NCBI RefSeq assembly: GCF_028330965.1
Contig: NZ_JAQMUB010000081.1
Location: 62,001-126,000 of the forward strand
Source: Oscillatoria sp. CS-180
Lineage (GTDB): Bacteria; Cyanobacteriota; Cyanobacteriia; Phormidesmidales; Phormidesmidaceae
Reading direction: 5' to 3'
Length of the DNA: 64,000 nt
Shown here: in pieces, positions 53,994-62,659 of the stretch
Layout: each line of letters starts with the position of its first letter
Numbering within the stretch: the first letter of the stretch is position 1
Position numbers and translations under genes: made by a program
The notes under the pieces: model-generated
Database searches by the model: none
What the model was told of the DNA's origin: nothing
The model's input: only the letters and a program-made list of their open reading frames with translations

Positions 53994-54837
53994 TGATAAC
54001 CTCTCTAAAATCGCGTTTTTACCAGATTCACGTACTTTTAAGGTATTGTGCACGCCCCTTCAGCTTTTTGCCTCCGACGACAGGCATCTCAGAAAAGTGT
54101 CCACTTTTAACATGAGGGCGAACGAGCCTGTGAGAGTTCCTCATAGTAAACTCGTCTCCAGCGCTTTTGGCTAGCCCATAGCATGCAATATTACCATTAA
54201 CGACTACTTCTCAAATAGTCTTAATGCCTATGCTGAGCCTGGATAAGAGATGCTTGTGACGTGTTGTTCTCAATCAATTCTTCTTCCCTACTAGGTCGTT
54301 CTCAGGCAGAACTCAAACAGCGGGGCTATATATCCATATATCCATGCCGTTGATCTATGCTCTACATCACACTCATTGAAGTATTGAAGAAAAATCTCCC
54401 TGCCAACAAAATATAAGTTGATTTGAACCAGTGGCTAAATGGAAGCTTTTTGCTAATAGCTGAAATCTCTCAAGGGGAACAGCGGGGCTGATGGACCTCT
54501 ACAAAAAATTGACGGTCCACAAGTGATGCATCTCTATCCGAAATTAATAATTGTGATTTTCCGTTTATACCGGCTGAGATGAGCAACGACAGGTTGATGA
54601 AAAATTCGAGAAAAACTTTTGTTTCGCAAAATAGAAAAGCTTATTTGCAGTAACCTATCAATGTCTTGAACACGACGTTTCATTGGTTATAAATGTTAAG
54701 GGACTGCGAAGATGAATGATTTAGCATCATGATGTTAAGTTTCGTATCTCCGTTTTGGGATGTATGTCATCAAACAGTTGAACAATGTAAAAAAAGGCTG
54801 ATCAACCTTTCGATTTTGAGAGGTTCGAGTTAAAAAC

Positions 54838-54867
54838 GAGGCATTGGAGCAGTGATTTTGATGCCTC
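54838..54867. terminator. Short stem-loop with T-rich flanks inside the long gap
   Basis: GAGGCAT (54838-54844) pairs with ATGCCTC (54861-54867), followed by TTTAT on the plus strand; the minus strand reads TTTTTAAC after the stem. It could end an unannotated short transcript from either direction. Confidence 0.45.
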
Positions 54868-54912
54868 TTTATCTCTAAATATGAAGCGTGTGAAGCATTA
54901 GTAAGGGTTGCG

Positions 54913-54946
54913 GTCGTTCACGAAGCAAAGTCGTTCACGAAGCAAG
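54913..54946 (+). repeat. Tandem 17-base repeat upstream of pntA
   Basis: GTCGTTCACGAAGCAAA (54913-54929) is followed directly by GTCGTTCACGAAGCAAG (54930-54946); one base differs. Each unit holds the dyad TTCACGAA. It is about 330 bases before the pntA start and may be a pair of regulator sites. Confidence 0.55.
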
Positions 54947-55273
54947 TAGGTGTCGAAAGCGTTTTGCTAGCCTGTTTCAACTGGCTGAACAGCGTGAAGT
55001 GTTGCAAGTTCAGGCTTGTAAGTTTTGATGAATCCGCGATGAACTGTTTGACCTCTGGTGAGCATTTGCCAATTTTTGTCCGACAGGTCTGAGCGTCAAT
55101 ATTCCGGGATGAGGTTTTTCGCCCTGTTTCTGCTTAGCACGACTTTTAGCAGGGCGATTTCACATCTAGAGTTTGACAAGCTTTTTCTAAAGATCGAATG
55201 ATCTTCAGTTGAAAAAGCATCAATTTGGCCTATGAACACCTGACAGTACAAATTAACTTAGGAGAAATGGTCT

Positions 55274-56878
55274 ATGACAGCTGCGATCGCGCCAGATACG
55301 ACAGCGTCCCCAGAATCACGTCCATCGATGCGTCTGGGGATTCCAAAAGAAATTGCACAGGGGGAGCGCCGGGTAGCGGTCACGCCAGATACCGCTCAAA
55401 AGCTACAGAAGTTGGGGTTTGAAGTTTGGGTTGAAGCGGGCGCAGGAGAATCGGCCAGTTTTCTAGACAGTGCCTATCAAGCCGCAGGGTGTCACGTTGT
55501 CGAAGACGTTCCTACTCTATGGGCTGAATCAGACATCGTCTTGAAGGTGCGATCGCCCCAGTGGCACCCTGATCTGAACCGTGATGAAACAGAACTGCTA
55601 CGTCCTGGCGGCAAGCTGATCAGCTTCATTTGGCCGGCCCAAAATCCTGAGCTTTTAGAAAAACTCGCTCAGAAAAACGCAACGGTGATGGCGATGGATG
55701 CTGTGCCTCGCATCACCCGTGCTCAGAAGCTGGATGCGCTGAGTTCAATGGCTAATCTAGCCGGATATCGAGCCGTCATTGAGGCGGCGAATCAGTTTGG
55801 TCGAGGTTTTACAGGACAGATTACCGCTGCGGGTAAAATTCCGCCTTGCAAAGTATTGGTGATTGGTGCTGGGGTAGCAGGGTTAGCAGCCATTGGCACT
55901 GCACGGGGACTAGGCGCGATCGTTCGTGCCTTTGACACTCGCCCTGCGGTGAAGGAACAGGTCCAAAGCCTAGGTGCTGAGTTCTTAGAGCTTCATTTTG
56001 AAGAGGATAGTGAGGGATCGGGGGGCTATGCCAAAGTCATGAGTCCAGCCTTCATCGCCGCAGAGATGGCCCTATTCGCTGAGCAGGCCAAAGAAGTAGA
56101 CGTTATTATCACAACGGCTCTTATTCCCGGCAAGGCTGCACCGCGTTTGGTGACTCAAGAGATGGTCGAGGCCATGAAGCCAGGATCAGTGGTCGTTGAC
56201 ATGGCAGCTGAGCAGGGCGGCAACTGTGAAGTCACTCGACCCGATGAGATTTACACGTATCACGGAATTACCATTGTTGGTTTGACTGATTTAGCAAGTC
56301 GCATGGCAAATCAGGCGAGTCAGCTGTATGGCACTAATCTGTTCCACCTCTTAAGCGATCTTGGCGGAGCTGCCAACCACACCATTGATATGGAAGACGT
56401 TGTTGTTCGCCAATCGACGGTCGTGCTTGAGGGTGAGGTTACGTGGCCTGCGCCCCCTCTCGAAAGACCTGCACCTTCGAAGCCCACTCCTCAGTCTGTT
56501 CAAACAGAGCAGACACCCGCTCAAACTAAGCCGAATCCACTGAAGCAGCTGATTTGGCCGCTGATAATTGGGGCAGCACTGTTTGGTGTTGGAGTAGCTG
56601 CACCTGAATCCTTCATTTCTCACTTTACGGTGTTTGTGCTGGCGATTTTCTTAGGTTGGAAAGTGATTTGGGATGTGACTCCAGCCTTGCATACGCCTCT
56701 CATGAGTGTGACAAACGCGATTAGCGGCATCATCATCATTGGTGGCATGTTGCAAATTTCTGGGCCGCTAACCTCTACGGTGACCGTACTGGGTGCGATC
56801 GCAATCTTTGTCAGCACTTTAAACATCTCCGGCGGCTTCTTCGTTACTCAGCGCATGCTGAACATGTTTCACAAGTAG
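55274..56878 (+). CDS. pntA: NAD(P) transhydrogenase subunit alpha
   Basis: The 534-residue protein couples hydride transfer between NADH and NADP+ to proton movement. Residues 1-400 are NAD-binding domain I (IPKEIAQGERRVAVTPDTAQ, then VLVIGAGVAGLAAIGTARGL and the loop segment). A proline-rich linker follows (about 405-435), then four membrane helices (about 440-530) as in the E. coli single-chain alpha. GGAGAA precedes the ATG. It is 44 bases upstream of pntB, forming one operon. Confidence 0.93.
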   Translation: MTAAIAPDTTASPESRPSMRLGIPKEIAQGERRVAVTPDTAQKLQKLGFEVWVEAGAGESASFLDSAYQAAGCHVVEDVPTLWAESDIVLKVRSPQWHPDLNRDETELLRPGGKLISFIWPAQNPELLEKLAQKNATVMAMDAVPRITRAQKLDALSSMANLAGYRAVIEAANQFGRGFTGQITAAGKIPPCKVLVIGAGVAGLAAIGTARGLGAIVRAFDTRPAVKEQVQSLGAEFLELHFEEDSEGSGGYAKVMSPAFIAAEMALFAEQAKEVDVIITTALIPGKAAPRLVTQEMVEAMKPGSVVVDMAAEQGGNCEVTRPDEIYTYHGITIVGLTDLASRMANQASQLYGTNLFHLLSDLGGAANHTIDMEDVVVRQSTVVLEGEVTWPAPPLERPAPSKPTPQSVQTEQTPAQTKPNPLKQLIWPLIIGAALFGVGVAAPESFISHFTVFVLAIFLGWKVIWDVTPALHTPLMSVTNAISGIIIIGGMLQISGPLTSTVTVLGAIAIFVSTLNISGGFFVTQRMLNMFHK

Positions 56879-56922
56879 TTGGCGAACTGTATTGCACCTG
56901 AACACAGCACACAGGATTTGGT

Positions 56923-58359
56923 ATGTCTAATAATCTGTTGACGGTTGCATATATTGCAGCCAGCATTCTCTTCATTCTCAGCCTGGGGGGTCTCTCAAAC
57001 CCAGAGACGGCAAGACGCGGTAATTTGTATGGGATCGCCGGCATGGTGGTGGCACTGGGCGCAACGGCACTCAGCCCGCAGGTCACCGGATACGGTGTTT
57101 TGGCGGTTTCGGTTATTCCAGCCATTTGGATTGGCGGCCTTATTGCTACCCGCGCGGCGATGACCTCTATGCCTCAACTGGTTGGCTTGCTCAATGGATT
57201 TGGTGGCTTGGCGGCTGTTCTCGTGGGGTATGCCAGCTATCTCAATCCAGATGCGTCCCTGGTGGGTATTGATTTCACGATCCACAAAGTAGAGGTCTTT
57301 GTCGGTGTTTTCATCGGCAGTATCACCTTTATCGGTTCGCTTATTGCTTGTGGCAAGCTGCAGGGCATTGTCTCCAGCAAGGCGGTGCTGTTACCGGGCC
57401 GCCATCTCTTAAACATTGGCATGCTAGCAGCGGTGATTGGCCTGGGCTACTACTACATGACAGTCGGTGAAGCAGCAGGGTTATTGCCGCTGGGGATCAT
57501 GACTGCGATCGCCTCTATGCTAGGCATTACTCTAGTGATTGCGATCGGTGGAGCAGACATGCCAGTCGTTATCTCCATTCTCAACAGCTATTCGGGCTGG
57601 GGGGCAGCGGCAGCGGGCTTCATGCTGAACAACGACCTGTTGATTATCACAGGTGCGTTGGTGGGTAGCAGCGGTTTGATCCTGAGCTATATCATGTGTC
57701 AGGCCATGAACCGCTCTTTCGCTAATGTGCTGCTGGGTGGCTTTGGCAACACCAATTATCAGGGCAGTACCACGACTGAAGGGGAAGCAACGCCTGTCTC
57801 TGTGGAAGAAACGGTTGACCTCCTGAAAGATGCCGCTAGCGTTGTCATCGTGCCCGGATATGGCATGGCAGTGGCTCAGGCTCAGCATGCAGTTGCTGAG
57901 ATCACACAGCTTTTGCGCGATCGCGGCACTCAAGTTCGCTTTGGCATTCACCCGGTTGCTGGACGACTACCAGGGCATATGAATGTGCTCTTAGCAGAAG
58001 CAAACGTGCCCTATGACATCGTGCTGGAAATGGACGAAATTAATGACGATTTTCCGTCAACCGACGTTGTTCTCGTGATTGGCGCTAACGATACTGTTAA
58101 TCCCAGTGCATTGGAAGATCCCAACAGTCCTATGGCAGGAATGCCTGTTTTGGAAGTGTGGAAATCTCAAGCAGTGGTTGTCTTAAAACGTAGCCTTTCC
58201 GCAGGCTATGCCGGTGTCGCAAACCCTCTTTTTTACAAAGAAAATACGTCTATGCTATTCGGCGATGCCCGTGCTAACGTCACTGCAATTTTGAGCCAGT
58301 TGACTCAATCATCCACAGCGAGTAAATCGCAGGAAGCAGTGCTGGCAACTTCGAGATAA
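56923..58359 (+). CDS. pntB: NAD(P) transhydrogenase subunit beta
   Basis: The 478-residue protein has about nine N-terminal membrane helices and a C-terminal NADP-binding domain III with [20 protein letters not shown] (about residue 305), [20 protein letters not shown] and [19 protein letters not shown]. All signatures of the beta subunit are present. It follows pntA and ends in a classical terminator. Confidence 0.94.
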   Translation: MSNNLLTVAYIAASILFILSLGGLSNPETARRGNLYGIAGMVVALGATALSPQVTGYGVLAVSVIPAIWIGGLIATRAAMTSMPQLVGLLNGFGGLAAVLVGYASYLNPDASLVGIDFTIHKVEVFVGVFIGSITFIGSLIACGKLQGIVSSKAVLLPGRHLLNIGMLAAVIGLGYYYMTVGEAAGLLPLGIMTAIASMLGITLVIAIGGADMPVVISILNSYSGWGAAAAGFMLNNDLLIITGALVGSSGLILSYIMCQAMNRSFANVLLGGFGNTNYQGSTTTEGEATPVSVEETVDLLKDAASVVIVPGYGMAVAQAQHAVAEITQLLRDRGTQVRFGIHPVAGRLPGHMNVLLAEANVPYDIVLEMDEINDDFPSTDVVLVIGANDTVNPSALEDPNSPMAGMPVLEVWKSQAVVVLKRSLSAGYAGVANPLFYKENTSMLFGDARANVTAILSQLTQSSTASKSQEAVLATSR

Positions 58360-58381
58360 GAAAACGTTTCTGCTGATTTGA

Positions 58382-58421
58382 CAACCCTGTGAAGCGTTAT
58401 TCTTCACAGGGTTGTTTTTTT
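58382..58421 (+). terminator. Rho-independent terminator of pntAB
   Basis: CAACCCTGTGAAG (58382-58394) pairs perfectly over 13 bases with CTTCACAGGGTTG (58402-58414), with a seven-base loop and seven T residues after it, 22 bases past the pntB stop. The surrounding 58360-58903 gap also holds one repeat of each dispersed family and no gene. Confidence 0.92.
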
Positions 58422-58464
58422 GGGCTAATTTCTCTTTATGTTTGCTATAGAGTCTCAATCGTGT

Positions 58465-58535
58465 CGCTTGAGTCCTCTTGGAAGGGAATAGGTGACAGGG
58501 AACAGAGTGGTCTTGTTTGACTTGCCCGCTGCTAC
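58465..58535 (-). repeat. Dispersed repeat family B, diverged copy (inverted)
   Basis: On the minus strand it reads CAGCGGGCAAGTCAAACAAG, ACCACTCTGTTCCCTGTCAC and CTATTCCCTTCCAAGAGGA. It shares the ACTCTGTTCCC-TCACC pattern with the 35230 copy. It directly precedes the family A copy. Confidence 0.45.
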
Positions 58536-58545
58536 CAGATATCGA

Positions 58546-58650
58546 TTTAACCATCTAGGGTTGTGCACCCAATAGCATTCAGGTCCTTGCGCATCGCCAG
58601 ATGGCCCAACGTCCTTGTCCTGATGGAACTGGCAAAGACTACATTGACAC
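58546..58650 (+). repeat. Dispersed repeat family A, copy 5
   Basis: Reads TTTAACCATCTAGGGTTGTG, CACCCAATAGCATTCAGG, GCGCATCGCCAGATGGCC and CGTCCTTGTCCTGATGGAAC in the family order. Confidence 0.75.
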
Positions 58651-58903
58651 TGCAAAGGTGCCACCCCATAGTTTCTCATCTAAATTTCTAATCCAAAATT
58701 GAAAATCTGCACCCGTGAATTCGTCTTAGCCTTGCAATGCTTCAGGAAGAATTCGATACACTAATAACAAATCGAAAAAATCGGGACTTACGCGAACGGA
58801 GTTCCTGACTCTTAGAGCTGGCTTAATGTAGGCTGCACGTCTAGTCTATTGGCATCCTGCGTAAATCCTAAAAGTATATTTCACCCCACTCAACAGTATT
58901 GCA

Positions 58904-59230
58904 ATGACAGTCTCTACTTTAGTGATGCCGATGTCGGCGACTGCGTCCCCAACTGTGGCTCCAGAAAAGACTCGTCAGGTCACGAGAAAACCTTATCCAA
59001 ACTACAAAATCATTGTGCTGAATGATGACGTGAATACTTTTCAGCACGTCGCAGATTGTTTAACAAAGTATATTCCTGGTATGGGTAATGACCGTGCTTG
59101 GAAGCTAACTCATCAGATCCATAACGATGGGCAGGCGATTGTATGGGTTGGTCCGCTAGAACAGGCTGAACTTTATCACAGTCAGCTCAGCCGTGCTGGC
59201 TTGACGATGGCCCCTCTGGAGCAGGCTTAG
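58904..59230 (+). CDS. clpS: ATP-dependent Clp protease adaptor ClpS
   Basis: The 108-residue protein has a flexible N-terminal 35 residues and the ClpS fold: YPNYKIIVLNDDVNTFQHVA (residues about 40-60, with the N-D-D and F loop of the N-degron pocket), then DCLTKYIPGMGNDRAWKLTH and HNDGQAIVWVGPLEQAELYH. It delivers N-end-rule substrates to ClpAP-type proteases; in cyanobacteria to ClpC. Cyanobacteria often have two paralogues; I cannot tell which this is. Confidence 0.92.
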   Translation: MTVSTLVMPMSATASPTVAPEKTRQVTRKPYPNYKIIVLNDDVNTFQHVADCLTKYIPGMGNDRAWKLTHQIHNDGQAIVWVGPLEQAELYHSQLSRAGLTMAPLEQA

Positions 59231-59307
59231 CTGGGGAGGTTAAGCTTGTGTGAGCGATCGCTACAGTTAGGTCATATCAATAGATTGCAGGTGAGGAAGT
59301 CAATGTT

Positions 59308-59610
59308 ATGGGTAAGCCGACGCCAGGACGTCTAGTTTGGAACCATTCCACTCACATTCCTGGATTGATCCCCGTGTTGGAAGCCCTCCTAAGCCTTGCA
59401 AGCCAAGTTCAGACGATTACACCTGGACGACTATCAACCGTTCGTAGCCATTCACCTCATCTCAGGCTGAAAGTTTCCGTTCCGATTCGAGGTGGCTTCA
59501 AATTAATTGCCCGTAAGGGAAAAACAGCCCAAGAAGTGTTTGTGTTAACTGACCTGGAAAAGGGAGCGCTAGAAGCTGCGATTGAGCAGGCAATCAAGGC
59601 TCGCCGATAG
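59308..59610 (+). CDS. DUF2103 protein
   Basis: The 100-residue protein begins GRLVWNHSTHIPGLIPVLEA and contains TITPGRLSTVRSHSPHLRLK, with conserved histidines, then VSVPIRGGFKLIARKGKTAQ. These match DUF2103, a small metal-binding family of archaea and cyanobacteria. It ends 11 bases before the Trm1 gene, so the two are co-transcribed; a link to tRNA modification is inferred. Confidence 0.75.
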   Translation: MGKPTPGRLVWNHSTHIPGLIPVLEALLSLASQVQTITPGRLSTVRSHSPHLRLKVSVPIRGGFKLIARKGKTAQEVFVLTDLEKGALEAAIEQAIKARR

Positions 59611-59621
59611 GGTGCTCTTGA

Positions 59622-60749
59622 ATGTCTGAGTGGTGCCAAGAAGGGCAGGCAAAGTTTCGTATTGAGGGATCCTTCTACCGTCGGGAAAGCCAGACTGGTC
59701 GGGACCTCGCTGTATTAGCAGCAGCAGTCTATCGCCAGCAGCGACAGGAACTTCGGGTATTGGATGCCATGACAGGCTGTGGTGTGCGGCCCTTGAGATA
59801 TCAGCTGGAGGCCGGAGCTGATTGGGTCTGGGCTAATGAAGGCAACCCTGAACTGCACGACCTTTTGCAGCAAAACTTAGAAGCGGGTATGCGATCGCAG
59901 TCTTACCGCATTACCCACGAGGATGCGAATCATGTCTTTTTTACCTGCTACCAGCAGCGGGACTTCTACGATCTTGTGGATATTGATAGTTTTGGGGGCG
60001 GAGCACCTTATCTTGCAACAGGACTGTGGGCCACTCGTCTAGACGGTTTTTTGTATCTCACCAGCACCGATACTCGCACCACTGGAGGCCATAATCCCGA
60101 CCATAGCGTGCGACTATATGGGGCCTATGCCCGTCCTCATCCTGCTAGTCACGAGCAAGGAGCCCGGCTACTCATCGGTAGTGCTTTACAGCAAGCAGCT
60201 TCTCGCGGAATGGTCGTTCAACCTATTTTTTCGCTATATAACGGGCATGTTCACCGCGTTATGGTGCGCTTGAGTACGGGGCAGAGTAAGCCATTGAAGC
60301 AGTACGGTTTTCTAGGCTATTGCCATCACTGCGGACACTACCAAACCCTCTCATGGCGACAGTTGGGAAAAGCGGTGTGTCATCACAGTTCGCCGCTGTC
60401 CTCACCGTCTTCTACACCATTGACAATTAATGGCCCTCTATGGTTAGGAGCACTGCACGATTGCGCATTCCTAGCTGAGATGAGCGATTTGGCTCAACAG
60501 TGGGGCTGGCATAAGCAGGTCCAACTCTTGCAGATCATGCAAGACGAAGCTGAGATGCCACCGTACTACTTCACGCTGCCCGAAATTGGTCGCCGTGGTC
60601 AAATGGATATTCCTAAGCGAGAACACCTGATGACTGTGTTGCGCGATCGCGGTTTCCGGGTCAGCCGGACTCACTTGGACGCTCAAGCGATTAAGTCTGA
60701 TGCCAATATTTTTGACTGCATCAAAGCGGCCAAATCCTCTAAAGCTTAA
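59622..60749 (+). CDS. trm1: tRNA (guanine26-N2)-dimethyltransferase, Trm1 family
   Basis: The 375-residue protein has the class I methyltransferase core: LDAMTGCGVRPLRYQLEAGA (SAM motif I, about residue 50), followed by acidic ANEGNPEL, and YDLVDIDSFGGGAPYLA (motif IV, with DSFG where the family usually has DPFG). The C-terminal domain carries a zinc-like YCHHCGHYQTLS. Trm1 methylates G26 in tRNA; it is common in archaea and eukaryotes and known in Aquifex and cyanobacteria. Length fits. Confidence 0.88.
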   Translation: MSEWCQEGQAKFRIEGSFYRRESQTGRDLAVLAAAVYRQQRQELRVLDAMTGCGVRPLRYQLEAGADWVWANEGNPELHDLLQQNLEAGMRSQSYRITHEDANHVFFTCYQQRDFYDLVDIDSFGGGAPYLATGLWATRLDGFLYLTSTDTRTTGGHNPDHSVRLYGAYARPHPASHEQGARLLIGSALQQAASRGMVVQPIFSLYNGHVHRVMVRLSTGQSKPLKQYGFLGYCHHCGHYQTLSWRQLGKAVCHHSSPLSSPSSTPLTINGPLWLGALHDCAFLAEMSDLAQQWGWHKQVQLLQIMQDEAEMPPYYFTLPEIGRRGQMDIPKREHLMTVLRDRGFRVSRTHLDAQAIKSDANIFDCIKAAKSSKA

Positions 60750-60872
60750 GGAAGACGACAGAACTTCATCTTAGCTTCACAAAATAACTCTATGATTTCA
60801 TGCAAATTTCACCCAATAGCAAAATCGTGACTTTATGCTGGGCACGTATGAGGAAAGAATTATATGAATGCG

Positions 60873-60898
60873 CCTCCAAGGGTCACTGCCTTTGGAGG
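60873..60898 (+). terminator. Stem-loop downstream of trm1
   Basis: CCTCCAA (60873-60879) pairs with TTGGAGG (60892-60898) and is followed by TTATTGTTTT. It lies 124 bases past the trm1 stop, so it may end the trm1 transcript or a separate small RNA. Confidence 0.55.
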
Positions 60899-61056
60899 TT
60901 ATTGTTTTGAATGCTTACATAATTGGACTTCGATTATCCTGCCATTGGATTTTTTCTCATCTTCACAAAAGCTGTCTCTGAATTTACTTCAGGTTTACCT
61001 ATCTCTAAATTTGCCGGGCTAATTTAGGGTCATATACGAAAAGACATATATGAACT

Positions 61057-61081
61057 AACCCCCACCGTCAGGATGGGGGTT
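61057..61081 (+). terminator. Second stem-loop in the gap
   Basis: AACCCCCA (61057-61064) pairs perfectly with TGGGGGTT (61074-61081) across a nine-base loop, followed by ACTTATTCTTT. Its upstream flank resembles that of the stem-loop about 180 bases earlier. Confidence 0.55.
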
Positions 61082-61408
61082 ACTTATTCTTTAAAGGGCT
61101 TGTTCTATAGACCAAACAGTATGAGTTGCAAAATGTCTTATCCCAGTTTGCACAGACTGGCCGGAATTTCGGTTTGCTAGTCGATGGAAAATACTAGAGA
61201 CTGTCATCGTTAAGCGCTCAAATACCTTATCAAAGTAGGTTTCAGCCCCTAGTCGATAAATTTTGAGAAACAGGCACAGTAATGCTTGCTTGTGCCACCA
61301 AGCTTCTAGGATTAATTGATGGTGTGCCCTAGACGGCAACCTTCTGTTGAATTCGCGGTCTATAAGTAGGCGGTAGTTTGCTAGAGCCGAGAGTGCAAAG
61401 GAGGCATT

Positions 61409-62659
61409 TTGTTAAGGCGATTTAGGCGTTGGTGGCGCTACTTCTTTAGACGAACCAGTACCGTCAACAGCGAGCCTATCAACAAGGTCAGCTTAATCGT
61501 CATCGTCCTAGTCGATTTATTTATTCTGGGAATGGTTTTTTCGGGCCTTAGCGATGTTGGGCATTGGCCCATTAGCCCGGCTCAGCAACACCCCTGTTAT
61601 GCCAACTGGTCTAACTATCGAACAAATACAGATACCGAGAAAGATATCGAGCTGATTCGAAACGCGGTTCCTCTGGATGACCGTGAAACTTCGCTTCAGT
61701 CAACCTATCGCTCCGAGGCAGAAGATCATCTGGGGCAGGTGTCGGACCTGTGTCTACAGTACGCCAGCTATTGGGATCAACTGAATACTTCGGCCAATCG
61801 AGAGGTCGTCGCAGACATCAACCAGCGTCGAACAACGATCAGTGATTTAGAAGCAGCTAATCGGCAGATTCGAGATCAATATGACTCCACGCTGTTAGAG
61901 GACATTGCTGGTCAGCCGCGCGATCGCTCCATCAATGAAGTGGAAGCTGCTGAAGCAAAACGGACATTTAATGCTAACACTGCTCAGATTGAAACCTTGA
62001 GAGAGGAAATCTCAATCCTTGAAGTACGACTTATACAAAGTACTGAGAGTCAGCAGCTCGTGGAGCTGCTGAAGAGTGAAGCACAGTTCGCGAGTTTAGA
62101 AAACCCATACAACCGCGCGACTTTCTGGCATCCAACCGTTGAAATTATCTTTCAAGGCCTTTTTCTCCTGCCACTGATCACGATTAGCTGGTTGGTGCAT
62201 CGCTCAGCTCAACGGAACAACCATGGCTTAGTTGCACTTCTCAGTTGGCACCTGCTGGTGATCTTTTTGGTACCTCTGATCATCAGACTGTTCCAAATTT
62301 TTCAGATTGGTGCCCTGTTTAGTGCTCTCACTGCGATCGCCAACATCATTTTCGGCAGTCTGCTGTTTTTAATAAGCTACGTCTACATTCTTTTGATTCC
62401 GCTGGTCGGTTTTGGCCTGATCAAGTTTCTTCAGAAAATTGTCTTCAATCCTAAAGTTCAAGCTTCAGGACGGGTACAAAAGAGCCGCTGCATCCGTTGC
62501 GCGAGGAAGTTGACACAGCAGGATCATTATTGCCCCCATTGCGGCTACAACCAACTTCAAGAGTGTGGAGTTTGTCATCAGCAGACTTACCGTCTGTTAC
62601 CATACTGCCGAGAGTGTGGCGCTCCACAAACTCCACAAACGGATAGGACTGCTAGCTAA
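61409..62659 (+). CDS. Membrane protein with C-terminal double zinc ribbon
   Basis: It starts at TTG 61409, supported by AAAGGAGG a few bases upstream. The 416-residue protein has one N-terminal helix (LIVIVLVDLFILGMVF), a long extracytoplasmic helical domain (about 50-240) with coiled-coil character (TISDLEAANRQIRDQYDST), three more helices (about 245-350), and a cytoplasmic tail with eight cysteines: CIRCARKL, YCPHCGYNQ, CGVCHQQT and YCRECGAPQ. Cyanobacterial zinc-ribbon membrane proteins of this layout are uncharacterised. Its end overlaps convergent ctaB by eight bases. Confidence 0.7.
   Translation: MLRRFRRWWRYFFRRTSTVNSEPINKVSLIVIVLVDLFILGMVFSGLSDVGHWPISPAQQHPCYANWSNYRTNTDTEKDIELIRNAVPLDDRETSLQSTYRSEAEDHLGQVSDLCLQYASYWDQLNTSANREVVADINQRRTTISDLEAANRQIRDQYDSTLLEDIAGQPRDRSINEVEAAEAKRTFNANTAQIETLREEISILEVRLIQSTESQQLVELLKSEAQFASLENPYNRATFWHPTVEIIFQGLFLLPLITISWLVHRSAQRNNHGLVALLSWHLLVIFLVPLIIRLFQIFQIGALFSALTAIANIIFGSLLFLISYVYILLIPLVGFGLIKFLQKIVFNPKVQASGRVQKSRCIRCARKLTQQDHYCPHCGYNQLQECGVCHQQTYRLLPYCRECGAPQTPQTDRTAS

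Larger units (their letters stand above)
53994..55273. other. 1.3 kb region without genes, upstream of pntA
   Basis: This is the longest gene-free stretch in the window and is AT-rich. It holds the dyad at 54838-54867, the tandem 17-mer at 54913-54946, a twice-repeated ATATATCC at about 54330-54345, and a repeat of AACAGCGGGGCT near 54317 and 54480. Short frames up to about 34 codons exist but none is convincing. A small RNA or a long 5' leader for pntAB is possible. Confidence 0.45.
60750..61408. other. 660-base gap with two stem-loops
   Basis: The gap holds stem-loops at 60873-60898 and 61057-61081, each preceded by a similar 20-base segment near a TATATGAA. A minus-strand frame of 82 codons and a 52-codon plus-strand frame occur here, neither convincing. 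The TTG start of the next gene has GGAGG upstream. Confidence 0.45.

Noticed and set aside
54729-54833. 34-codon plus-strand frame in the long gap before pntA
   Set aside because: Short, no ribosome-binding site and no similarity that I recognise.
60864-61022. 52-codon plus-strand frame with a GAGGAAAG upstream
   Set aside because: It runs through a strong stem-loop right after the start, and the peptide looks random, so the stem-loop is the better explanation.
61091-61339. 82-codon minus-strand frame in the gap before the zinc-ribbon gene
   Set aside because: No recognisable family, odd residue usage and no clear start signal; possibly a decayed gene but not supportable.
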